This document shows positions 13,473 through 20,114 of a stretch of DNA of 42,963 bases, in pieces. The first letter of the stretch is position 1. Every line of letters begins with the position of its first letter. A program made the translations under genes and the position numbers. Origin of the DNA: Pseudomonadota bacterium (GTDB lineage: Bacteria > Chloroflexota > UBA5177); assembly GCA_021324655.1 (NCBI GenBank), contig JAJPIP010000056.1, positions 1 to 42,963 of the forward strand. The letters are read 5' to 3'. The notes under the pieces are model-generated. The model was not told where the DNA came from. It ran no database searches and was given only the letters and a program-made list of their open reading frames with translations.

Positions 13473-14821
13473 GCGCGCGTGCGTATCGCTCGCTCGAACC
13501 GGCCAGTATCAGTGATCTCGCCCCGGAAGATGTAGCGCTCAACGCCGCGGCGCACGTGGCGCTGAGCGGAGGCGGCCCCGGCCTGCTGCGCCTCCTGCCC
13601 TTCTTCGGTCCCGCGTTCATCGCCTCGGTCGCCTATATCGATCCGGGGAACTTTGCCACCAATATCCAGGGCGGCAGCCAGTTCGGCTATCGCCTGCTCT
13701 GGGCCATCGTCATGGCCAACCTGATGGCGATGTTGATTCAGACGCTCTCCGCCAAGCTGGGGATCGCCACCGGCCGGAATCTGGCGGAGCTGGTCGGCGA
13801 GCACTTCTCGAAAGGGCTTGTTTACCCGATGTGGGCCTTCTCCGAGGTCGCTGCCATGGCCACCGACCTGGCCGAGTTCCTGGGAGCCACGCTCGGCTTG
13901 AATCTGCTGTTCCACATCGATTTGCGCATCGGCGTCATCATCACGGCGATTGCCACGTACGGGATCTTGATGCTGCAGCGCTACGGCGTCCGTCCCATCG
14001 AAGCCATCATCAGCGCCATGGTCGGCGTGATCGCCGCCAGCTACGTCATCGAGACGTTCTTCTCGCGGCCTAACCTGGGCCTGGTGGCTTATCACAGCGT
14101 GGTGCCCTATCTGGGAGGCAGCAGCGTCATCCCGGTTGTCGGCATCATCGGCGCCACCGTCATGCCCCACGTCGTGTACCTCCACTCGGCTCTCACGCAG
14201 AACCGCATCATTCCTCGCACCGAGCAGGAGGCCAGGCGGATCTTCCACTTCACCATCCCGGAGATTCTGATCGCCCTCGGGCTGGCCGGATTGATCAACA
14301 TGTCGATGCTGTACATGGCGGCGGCGACGTTCTATCAGCATCATTTGACGCGCATTGCCGACATCCCCTCGGCCTTCCATACGTTGACCCCGCTTCTCGG
14401 CCCCGCTGCCGGCATCGTCTTCGCCATCTCTTTACTGGCCTCCGGCCTCTCCAGCTCTGCCGTTGGGACCATGGCCGGCCAGATCATCATGCAAGGGTTC
14501 GTGGGTTTCACCATCCCCCTCTGGCTCCGCCGGATTCTCACGATGATTCCGACGATCGTGATCGTCTGGGCTGGGCTCAACCCCACGCAGAGCCTCTTCT
14601 GGAGCCAGGTCATTCTCAGCATGGTTCTGCCGCTCCCGATCATTGCGCTCATCTACTTCACGCGGCGTCGCGACCTGATGGGAAATCTGGTCAACCACAC
14701 GGCGACGACGTGGATCGCCGGCATCGTGGCCGGCGTCATCCTCGTGCTGAACCTCCTGCTGCTCTACGTATCGGCACACACCCTGGTGCCGGGCGTGCCG
14801 GCCCTTCCCGGTATCAATTAG
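13469..14821 (+). CDS. mntH: Nramp-family Mn(II)/divalent metal transporter
   Basis: 450 aa with about 11 membrane helices. TM1 carries the metal-binding DPGN (58-61, in SVAYIDPGNFATN), and TM6 carries MPHVVYLHS (~232-240), equivalent to the MPH motif. Both unwound-helix signatures needed for proton-coupled Mn(II)/Fe(II) import are intact. The N-terminal ~40 residues are a soluble extension, longer than in many homologues. The start overlaps the stop of the regulator gene, giving a two-gene metal-homeostasis operon. The stop codon (14819-14821) overlaps the stop of the convergent methyltransferase gene (14820-14818), so there is no room for a separate terminator. Confidence 0.93.
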   Translation: MSARAYRSLEPASISDLAPEDVALNAAAHVALSGGGPGLLRLLPFFGPAFIASVAYIDPGNFATNIQGGSQFGYRLLWAIVMANLMAMLIQTLSAKLGIATGRNLAELVGEHFSKGLVYPMWAFSEVAAMATDLAEFLGATLGLNLLFHIDLRIGVIITAIATYGILMLQRYGVRPIEAIISAMVGVIAASYVIETFFSRPNLGLVAYHSVVPYLGGSSVIPVVGIIGATVMPHVVYLHSALTQNRIIPRTEQEARRIFHFTIPEILIALGLAGLINMSMLYMAAATFYQHHLTRIADIPSAFHTLTPLLGPAAGIVFAISLLASGLSSSAVGTMAGQIIMQGFVGFTIPLWLRRILTMIPTIVIVWAGLNPTQSLFWSQVILSMVLPLPIIALIYFTRRRDLMGNLVNHTATTWIAGIVAGVILVLNLLLLYVSAHTLVPGVPALPGIN

Positions 14822-15465
14822 CCGCCGGCAAAGGTGTAGACTCCGGTCCGTCTGAGCTCGCGCTCCTCGAGCCCCGGCACGGTGCGGATGTCGTAGTCGG
14901 CGAGGTGGACCAATCCGGCCGGGCGATAGGCGCGGCCGGGATCGCCCATCAGCACCCGCGCGCCCCGGGACGCTGCCGCCCGGAGCCAGACGGCCATGCG
15001 CGATGCCATCGGCTGTTCATAAAAGACGTCGCCCGCCAGGATGACGTCGCGGCCGTGGGGTGTGTCGACCAGGGGATCACGGATCGTCACGGGAATGTGG
15101 ACGCCATTGGCGCGCGCGTTGAGAGCGATGACGTCGGCGCAGAACGGATCGGTATCGGCGGCCTCCACGGACGCGGCGCCGGCGCGCGACGCGGCGATGG
15201 CCGCCAGTCCGGAGCCGGCCGCGACGTCGAGGACGCTTTTGCCTCGAATCTCTTGAGGATGATCGGTGACGTATCGAGCCAGCGCCGCTCCCCCCGGCCA
15301 GACAAACGCCCAGAAGGGCGGCGGGGCATCGTCGTTATGCGTCGCCGTCTGCAACGCTTCCCAGGTTTCCATGACCTTGTCCGCCTGGTACAGACGGATC
15401 GACGGCAGATTGCGGACCGGCTGGAGCCGCGTGTGACGGAGGACGAAGTCGGAGGGCAGGGACAT
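14818..15465 (-). CDS. class I SAM-dependent methyltransferase (ETFB/nicotinamide N-MTase-like)
   Basis: 215 aa. Motif I VLDVAAGSGLAAIAAS (~85-100) binds SAM, EAADTDPF follows as motif II, and DVILAGDVFYEQP is the post-I/IV region. The early PPFWAFVWPGGAALARY segment is typical of the family containing ETFB-lysine and related protein methyltransferases. The substrate is unknown, with protein lysine the likeliest by family resemblance. The ATG at 15465 has only a weak SD (GGAAAC). The last codon overlaps the mntH stop on the opposite strand. The promoter should lie in the divergent gap towards the gtrA-like gene (15466-15587). Confidence 0.8.
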   Translation of the reverse strand: MSLPSDFVLRHTRLQPVRNLPSIRLYQADKVMETWEALQTATHNDDAPPPFWAFVWPGGAALARYVTDHPQEIRGKSVLDVAAGSGLAAIAASRAGAASVEAADTDPFCADVIALNARANGVHIPVTIRDPLVDTPHGRDVILAGDVFYEQPMASRMAVWLRAAASRGARVLMGDPGRAYRPAGLVHLADYDIRTVPGLEERELRRTGVYTFAGG

Positions 15466-15587
15466 GGCACAAACGTTTCCATGGTATTGTCCGTTCGACC
15501 TACTTCCGTCTCTCTCGATTCCTGATAGTCTCTATACGTGACTTTTTCTCCTGCCTCCCGTGTCCTGATAGGCGAGGGTCGTTCCTC

Positions 15588-16022
15588 GTGAGCCGGCTAC
15601 GCCATGTCCTTCCGCGTCCCCTCCGCTTCGTCTGCGCCGGTGGTGCCTCCGCGGTCGTTCAGCTGGCCCTGCTGGGCTTTTTCACGACGCACGGCCTGCA
15701 CTGGCTGGTCGCGGAGTTGTTGGCGCTGTTCGTGTCGGCTCAAGCCAGCTTCGGGCTCAACTCGACTCTGACCTGGCACGATCGGTGGGAGGGGGCTTCC
15801 TGGCCCCGCCGCTGGGTGCTATTCCACATGGCGATCGCCGGTACGACCGGCCTGAACCTCACGATTTTCCTGCTGGCACACCAGGTTCTGCCGCCGCTGC
15901 CGTCCTCGGCCCTGGGCATCGGCGTGGCGGCCGTGGCGAACTTCCTGATCGGCGACCATCTGGTGTTCCGCCTGGCGGCACCGGCGGTCGCGGCGCCACT
16001 GCCGGAGCTCGACGCCTCCTAG
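15588..16022 (+). CDS. GtrA family membrane protein
   Basis: 144 aa, GTG start, with GAGG about 11 nt and further purines upstream. Four membrane helices are visible: FVCAGGASAVVQLALLGFF, LVAELLALFVSAQASFGLN, WVLFHMAIAGTTGLNLTIF and ALGIGVAAVANFLIGDHLV. The closing NFLIGDHLVFR matches the family's conserved N-F-x(5)-W/V-F-R ending. GtrA-like proteins are proposed to flip or hand over polyprenyl-linked sugars during surface glycan synthesis. No glycosyltransferase gene adjoins it, so its glycan partner cannot be named; the GT4 at 8329 is 6 kb away. Confidence 0.85.
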   Translation: MSRLRHVLPRPLRFVCAGGASAVVQLALLGFFTTHGLHWLVAELLALFVSAQASFGLNSTLTWHDRWEGASWPRRWVLFHMAIAGTTGLNLTIFLLAHQVLPPLPSSALGIGVAAVANFLIGDHLVFRLAAPAVAAPLPELDAS

Positions 16023-16035
16023 ACTCGAGAACCGG

Positions 16036-16440
16036 CTACGCCGCACAGGCGGCGTGGACGGCCGGCACGAGATCGGTGGCGAGCCGTCTCTTGACGACGT
16101 ACGCGCAGGCGCCCGCTTGCTCCGCCCGGGCGATGCACTGCGGCTCGTCGTACACCGACAGCATGATCAGCCGTGTCTCGGGTTCGGTTCTGCGGATCCG
16201 TTTCGCCGCTTCCAGTCCCCCCATTCGTGGCATCGCGACGTCCAGAATCGCCACGCGGGGATGCAGCTCGGCGGCCAGTTCGTTGGCCTCGATTCCATCC
16301 ACCGCTTCGCCGATGACCGTGATGCCCATCTCGGCGAGAAGGGTGCGGACCGTTTCTCGCACGAGAGGATGGTCGTCGGCAACCAGAACGGTGATGTGAG
16401 TGACGTCGGACACCAGGATGACTCCGTATGAACGCTGCAT
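16036..16440 (-). CDS. single-domain response regulator (CheY-like receiver)
   Basis: 134 aa. The receiver fold is complete: ADDHP acidic pair (~21-22), phospho-acceptor Asp in VAILDVAMP (~67), Ser in IMLSVYDE and Lys in YVVKR. No output domain follows, so the protein ends shortly after helix 5 (LVPAVHAACAA). The sequence resembles the receiver half of NarL/FixJ regulators (ADDHPLVRETVRTLL) with the LuxR-type HTH missing. A start at the GTG of VTHITVLV would be closer to typical receivers than the ATG at 16440. No histidine kinase adjoins. It may act by protein-protein contact. A repeated ATAGGG motif lies upstream. Confidence 0.88.
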   Translation of the reverse strand: MQRSYGVILVSDVTHITVLVADDHPLVRETVRTLLAEMGITVIGEAVDGIEANELAAELHPRVAILDVAMPRMGGLEAAKRIRRTEPETRLIMLSVYDEPQCIARAEQAGACAYVVKRRLATDLVPAVHAACAA

Positions 16441-16490
16441 GCTTCACGGTGGGGCTACCTTAAGTGTGCCGGTGCCGACAAAGGCAGGTG

Positions 16491-16531
16491 AATAGGGTAG
16501 GGGCCCTATTTTCGCGCCGAGTGGACCCTAT
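16491..16531. promoter_or_regulatory. AATAGGG inverted repeat plus a third half-site upstream of the response regulator
   Basis: AATAGGG (16491-16497) and CCCTATT (16504-16510) form a perfect 7-bp inverted repeat with a 6-nt gap. Another CCCTAT follows at 16526-16531, 22 bp (two helical turns) from the second copy. The arrangement on one DNA face upstream of the response regulator gene suggests an operator. The binder is unknown. Confidence 0.4.
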
Positions 16532-16568
16532 ATCCTGGGCGCACCCGGCAGGTCGCGGCAACCCGGCG

Positions 16569-17429
16569 TCAATACGGGCAGTGAGCCGACCGCCCGGTCA
16601 AGAGGAGACGGACGATGCGAGCGGTGTTCTGCTCGACGATGATCGGATCACCGCATCTGTCGAGCGTGAGCCCCTGCGGGTTGGCGAGGCCGCCCAGGAC
16701 ACGGGTGGTGCCGGCATTGGTTAGACGCCACAGCCCGCCATCACCAAGAGACGTGACCCAGATAACGCCGTTACTCGAGACCGCGACGTCATCCGGCGTT
16801 GAGAACGAGCCTCGATATCTGATCCGGCCGCGCGGAGGAATGACAACGAGCGTTCCGAGATGCTCGTCCGGCACGAGAACATCTCCGCGCCGATCGACGG
16901 CGGCATCCACGGGACGCCCCAGGTTGCGGGCGATGATGCTGGAACGGAGTCCGTTCGCTGCGGTCCGGATAACGGTGCCGCGCGGCGAATCGGGAATGAG
17001 AAGGTCACCGGTCCGCGGGTCGCGGCCAATGCCGTCAACCCCCTCCTGGCCGGAGACGGGAACCAGCGCGACCAGGACTTGCACTTTTCGCCCGTGAAGA
17101 CTGACGACACGGTCCAGGCCCTGCTCCGCCACCACCAGATCGTGACGGCGCGGAATGACGCCTTCCGGCACCGAGAGGCCGCGCGCGATGGTGAACACGC
17201 GCCCACCCTGGAGGCGCTCGATCGTTCCCCGCGCCAGGTTTCCCCAGACGAGCCGGCCCGAGGTATCGACGGCAATGTCGTCCGGCTGTCCTCCCGGGAC
17301 TGCCAGCACCTGCAGCGCGCCGGCGGCAAGGGAGGGCGACGTGGAAGTCGGCGCCATAGCGGGCGCGAGCAGCGTCGCCAGGAGGAGCAGAGCGCGGCGG
17401 GTGGGCCGCGCCAATCGCGGGCAATGCAT
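16569..17429 (-). CDS. secreted NHL/SMP-30-like beta-propeller protein
   Basis: 286 aa. A signal peptide is evident: a basic start (MHCPRLARPTRRA), a Leu-rich core (LLLLATLLAPAMA) and a processing region near SLAAGA. The rest repeats NHL-like blades of about 40 residues with the pattern P-D-D-I/V-A-V-D: GGQPDDIAVDTSGRLVWGN, GRPVDAAVDRRGDVLVPDE, STPDDVAVSSNGVIWVTSL and ANPQGLTLDRCGDPIIVEQ. Such propellers occur in gluconolactonase-like enzymes and in binding scaffolds. The metal ligands of true SMP-30 enzymes cannot be assigned by eye, so a binding role is equally possible. A GGGAGA SD precedes the ATG. Operon membership is unclear. Confidence 0.75.
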   Translation of the reverse strand: MHCPRLARPTRRALLLLATLLAPAMAPTSTSPSLAAGALQVLAVPGGQPDDIAVDTSGRLVWGNLARGTIERLQGGRVFTIARGLSVPEGVIPRRHDLVVAEQGLDRVVSLHGRKVQVLVALVPVSGQEGVDGIGRDPRTGDLLIPDSPRGTVIRTAANGLRSSIIARNLGRPVDAAVDRRGDVLVPDEHLGTLVVIPPRGRIRYRGSFSTPDDVAVSSNGVIWVTSLGDGGLWRLTNAGTTRVLGGLANPQGLTLDRCGDPIIVEQNTARIVRLLLTGRSAHCPY

Positions 17430-17536
17430 CGGAATCTCCCTTTACTGTGCCACCTTCACTCTGCCGCGCCCGCCAGAGGTCCTGGTGGGGCATATATCCT
17501 GCACGACTTTCGGCATCCGGGAATGAGGAGATCACA

Positions 17537-17962
17537 ATGTCCGATACCGATATGCCGAACGTGGACATGACAGACGAGCCGGTGCAGCCGAGCACCGGCG
17601 ATCACCCTTTCTGGCAGGATCTCAATCCGGACTTCCTCGCCGGTGAGAACTATGGATTGCAAGGCCCGCATCCGGAGAAGGGTCCGCGTAACGCCTATGA
17701 CGTCAAAGGGGCGCACGACAAACTACAGGGCATGGAGGATGACGACCTGAAGAAGATCCCGATCATGCCCGTGGGCAGCCGCCTCGAGCAGGGCGCCACG
17801 TACCTCGATCTTCACCAGGCTCATCCGGTTGAGTTCACGGCCATGGGCAATATGACGGCCGGGTCCGACAACTGGTACGTCCCGAAGTCGGCCACGCCCT
17901 ACTGGCTGTGGAATCGGCTCATCGGGGTCGAGAACCCGTCGCGCCTGGACACCACCACCTAG
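17537..17962 (+). CDS. hypothetical acidic hydrophilic protein, 141 aa
   Basis: ATG 17537 is chosen because GAGGAG lies 6 nt upstream and the earlier part of the open frame (from 17447) has poor composition. The protein starts with an acidic, Met-rich segment (MSDTDMPNVDMTDEP) and contains HPFWQDLNPDFLAGENYG and KIPIMPVGSRLEQGATYLDL. It ends near PSRLDTTT. It has no signal peptide, no hydrophobic helix and no Cys. A segment such as HPVEFTAMGNMTAGSDNWYV may be a small beta domain. I do not recognise it. It is transcribed away from the propeller gene, and a GC hairpin follows its stop. Confidence 0.65.
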   Translation: MSDTDMPNVDMTDEPVQPSTGDHPFWQDLNPDFLAGENYGLQGPHPEKGPRNAYDVKGAHDKLQGMEDDDLKKIPIMPVGSRLEQGATYLDLHQAHPVEFTAMGNMTAGSDNWYVPKSATPYWLWNRLIGVENPSRLDTTT

Positions 17963-17970
17963 CTGCTCGG

Positions 17971-17998
17971 TCCTCCGCGCGCGATGGTCCGCGGAGGA
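17971..17998 (+). terminator. GC hairpin after the acidic hypothetical gene
   Basis: TCCTCCGCG (17971-17979) pairs perfectly with CGCGGAGGA (17990-17998) around a 10-nt loop, 9 nt after the stop codon. There is no T-tract. It separates this gene from the riboswitch-led transcript. Confidence 0.5.
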
Positions 17999-18133
17999 GA
18001 TGCCGGAGCGTCGCCCGCTCGCAGGACAAAAGACCAGCGCCTGCACGGTCCGAAGGACCATAGTCATGTAACACACTTTCCGCTTTACTCGTGGTGCTTC
18101 TCCACTCGAGAGAGCGGTAGCAAGCGAGACAAC

Positions 18134-18206
18134 CGACAAAGGCAAACCCGTCGTGAGGCGGGGACGCAAAGCCACGGGACTCCAGGGAGTTAGCCGGGTT
18201 GCCGAA
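18134..18206 (+). ncRNA. cyclic di-GMP-I riboswitch (GEMM-I aptamer)
   Basis: The GEMM-I consensus is directly visible. A-rich entry with AGGCAAACC (18139-18147) is followed by a stem capped by the GNRA loop GTGA, then GGGACGCAAAGCCACGGG with the tetraloop-receptor side, and finally the second arm ending GTTAGCCGGGTTGCCG. These elements form P1b/P2 and P1b/P3, with the GTGA tetraloop docking on its receptor; c-di-GMP binds at the three-way junction. The aptamer lies 235 nt upstream of the WxL-domain gene on the same strand, with no gene between. It therefore most likely makes the surface-protein cluster respond to c-di-GMP. Whether it switches on or off cannot be read from the sequence. Confidence 0.93.
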
Positions 18207-18222
18207 ATGACACGAACCTCCC

Positions 18223-18317
18223 GTCAAATCGCGCCCGATGACTCCCGGTTCCCGGAACAAGGAAAGGAGGAGTGATCGGGCGCTTGACGTGAGAGGGGTC
18301 AGTGGACAACCACTGAC
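18223..18317 (+). promoter_or_regulatory. structured leader (expression platform?) after the c-di-GMP aptamer
   Basis: Two hairpins follow the aptamer. The first pairs GTCAA (18223-18227) with TTGAC (18284-18288) and GCGCCCGAT (18231-18239) with ATCGGGCGC (18275-18283), then ACTCC (18241-18245) with GGAGT (18269-18273). That is about 19 bp with a 3-nt bulge. It buries a perfect AAGGAGG SD (18264-18270), which is followed by a very short frame from GTG 18272 (6 codons). The second hairpin is GTCAGTGG (18298-18305) with CCACTGAC (18310-18317) and an ACAA loop. No T-tract follows either. The next 120 nt up to the WxL gene hold no gene I can support. Confidence 0.5.
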
Positions 18318-18440
18318 GGCCCGACACCGGCGCCAGGCGTCGCGACGCCACATTGAGCAAAGCGGCCGGCTGCACCGCATGCCGGGCCCGCGGACTACCA
18401 GAAAGGACCGCCCCTTCCCGGGGGCCTAGAAAGGACCAGA

Positions 18441-19055
18441 ATGTTCAAGACAACTCGCATCCTCGCCGCTGCAGCGTTCCTGGGCCTTGGCGCCGTGTCG
18501 CTCGGCGGCGTCGCTCACGCGGCGGGTGGGGCGACGCAGGTCGCGCTGACCGGGGGCACCCTCGGCGTGACGGGGGGATCTCCCGGCACATTCAGCGCGA
18601 CGCTGACCGGCTCGAACCAGACCGCCGACACGACCCTCGGCACCTACACGGTGACCGATGCGACCGGAACCGGGCTCGGCTGGAACGTCACGTTCCAGGC
18701 GACGCAGTTCACCTGTACGGTTGGCACGGATGCCGGCTGCAAGACAGGCCTGACCACCCTCCCGTGGAATTCATTGAGCATCGCGCCGCCGTCCGCGGTC
18801 TGCGCGAGCGGTTCGCTCTGTACCGGCGCGCCAAGTGATTCGATCAGCAGCAACACGGCGATCGACACTGGTTCCGGCACCACCCCGGGGTCTGCGGTGA
18901 AAGTTCTCTCCGCCGCCGCCCTGAGCGGTATCGGCTCGTACACCGTGACACCCGGCACGATCGGCACCGGTCAGCTGGAGCTCGCCATTCCCGGCAACGC
19001 GCTCGCCACGACCTACCACTCCACCATCACCATCACCGTCAACTCCGGTCCGTAG
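18441..19055 (+). CDS. WxL-domain-like exported surface protein
   Basis: 204 aa, with AAAGGA 6-7 nt before the ATG. There is a clean signal peptide (MFKTTRILAAAAFLGLGAVS ... AHA, cut near AHA-AG). The mature part is Gly/Thr/Ser-rich and beta-type. GTYTVTDATGTGLGWNVTFQ and ATQF match the first WxL-domain block (GW-x-V near a TQF), and IGSYTVTPG plus a closing Y-H-S-T-I-T-I-T-V match the C-terminal block. The domain binds peptidoglycan non-covalently in Firmicutes. Two Cys pairs (CTVGTDAGC, CASGSLC) may form disulphides. The second W-x-L is not exact, so it is a divergent member. The gene is first behind the c-di-GMP riboswitch and directly followed by a DUF916 gene, its usual partner. Confidence 0.75.
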   Translation: MFKTTRILAAAAFLGLGAVSLGGVAHAAGGATQVALTGGTLGVTGGSPGTFSATLTGSNQTADTTLGTYTVTDATGTGLGWNVTFQATQFTCTVGTDAGCKTGLTTLPWNSLSIAPPSAVCASGSLCTGAPSDSISSNTAIDTGSGTTPGSAVKVLSAAALSGIGSYTVTPGTIGTGQLELAIPGNALATTYHSTITITVNSGP

Positions 19056-19062
19056 TTCGTTC

Positions 19063-19093
19063 GGGAGTCGCCGTCCGTGCGGCGGCGACTCCC
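19063..19093 (+). terminator. strong hairpin between the WxL and DUF916 genes
   Basis: GGGAGTCGCCG (19063-19073) pairs perfectly with CGGCGACTCCC (19083-19093) around a 9-nt loop, 7 nt after the WxL stop. No T-tract follows. It could be a partial terminator or a 3' stabiliser that makes the WxL mRNA more abundant than the downstream genes. Confidence 0.55.
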
Positions 19094-19116
19094 CTCTCCC
19101 TCAGGAAAGGATTCTC

Positions 19117-19980
19117 GTGCGCACCACACGGTTCTTCTGCCGGCCGCTGGCCGCTCTTCTGATCGGTGCGGCATGGCTCGTCCCGGCCGCAGCCGGCATT
19201 GTGAACGCGGCCGGCGCGACCGGTTTGCCGGTGAGCCTCCGGCCCTCTGACGCCGCCGGCAATCTCCTGCCCGGACCCGGATACTTTCGGTTCACGGCGG
19301 CAGCCGGCACCACCACCCAGCTCTACGCCCTGGTGGGGAATCCATCGCACCGGACCGGAGAGATTCGGATCGTGCCGGTGGACGCGGCGACCGGTGTGTA
19401 TGGCGGCGTCACAGCCCGACTCGCCTCGCAGCCGCGGCGACATGCCGGGCGCTGGATACACCTCGCGATGACCAGGGTGACGCTTCATCCCGATCGCGGC
19501 GAGGTCGTTCCTTTCACGGTCACGGTCCCCGCGAGCGCCCGTCCGGGTCAGTATGTCGCGGCCCTGACCGCCTTTACGCCCTCGCAGGACACGGCACGGG
19601 GACGTGACTTTGCCGTGACGGTGCAGACCCGTCTGGCGGACTTCGTGGTCATCACGGTCCCCGGCGCGGAGCATCGCGCGTTTCGTCTGCGGGGACTGAG
19701 CGTTCAGCGCCGGACGGCGAGCACCTATGTCATCGCCTACATTCACAACTCCGGCACCATGATGCTGCACGGGTGGGGATACCTCTGGGTCTGGGGGCCG
19801 CGCCACAAGAACCCGATCCTCTCGCGCGCATTAGCCATCGGTACGACTCTCCCGCATAGCACGGCTCAGTACCCCATCGAGCTGGGCGCCCACCCCCTAC
19901 GCGGCGTGTACAGCTACCATCTAAAGGTGTGGTGGCGCGGCGGCATGGTCACGCGACACGCTGCATTCAGGGTGTCATAG
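19117..19980 (+). CDS. DUF916-type WxL-interacting protein, without membrane anchor
   Basis: 287 aa, GTG start with AGGAAAGG 7 nt upstream. The signal peptide (CRPLAALLIGAAWLVPAAAG) is cleaved near VNAAG. The DUF916 region is recognisable: a YFRFTAAAGTTTQLYALVGN strand pair (normally 'G-YF-L...P-G-..-...V-N'), a V-D-A-T-G-V-Y-G-G block, then GEVVPFTVTVPASARPGQY and VAALTAF. A second Ig-like part follows (TYVIAYIHNSGTMMLHGWGY, LPHSTAQYPIELG). In Firmicutes, DUF916-DUF3324 proteins bind WxL proteins and are anchored by a C-terminal helix. This one stops at AAFRVS with no hydrophobic tail, so it must be held by its partner, another anchor or be released. Confidence 0.72.
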   Translation: MRTTRFFCRPLAALLIGAAWLVPAAAGIVNAAGATGLPVSLRPSDAAGNLLPGPGYFRFTAAAGTTTQLYALVGNPSHRTGEIRIVPVDAATGVYGGVTARLASQPRRHAGRWIHLAMTRVTLHPDRGEVVPFTVTVPASARPGQYVAALTAFTPSQDTARGRDFAVTVQTRLADFVVITVPGAEHRAFRLRGLSVQRRTASTYVIAYIHNSGTMMLHGWGYLWVWGPRHKNPILSRALAIGTTLPHSTAQYPIELGAHPLRGVYSYHLKVWWRGGMVTRHAAFRVS

Positions 19981-20050
19981 TACTGACCCTGGCACGTCGA
20001 GTCGCGACAGATATTGCCGCTGTTGAAAGGAAGTAATGACCCCGGCACGT
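19981..20050. repeat. 17-bp near-direct repeat between the DUF916 and unknown exported genes
   Basis: TACTGACCCTGGCACGT at 19981-19997 recurs as TAATGACCCCGGCACGT at 20034-20050 (15/17 identical, 53 bp apart). It could be a pair of regulator sites or a small duplication. A GAAAGGAAG with ATG 20036 inside the second copy looks like a start, but the frame it opens is poor. Confidence 0.4.
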
Positions 20051-20114
20051 TCCGTGCACACCGGACTTGCGTATAGGGCCGTTTCCGTCAACTCGTCAAT
20101 TCGGAGGGAGATCG

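Noticed and set aside
18238-18429. 63-codon frame after the c-di-GMP riboswitch
   Set aside because: Arg/Pro/Ser-rich, overlaps the structured leader and ends just before the WxL start; reads as chance openness although AAGGAGG is nearby.
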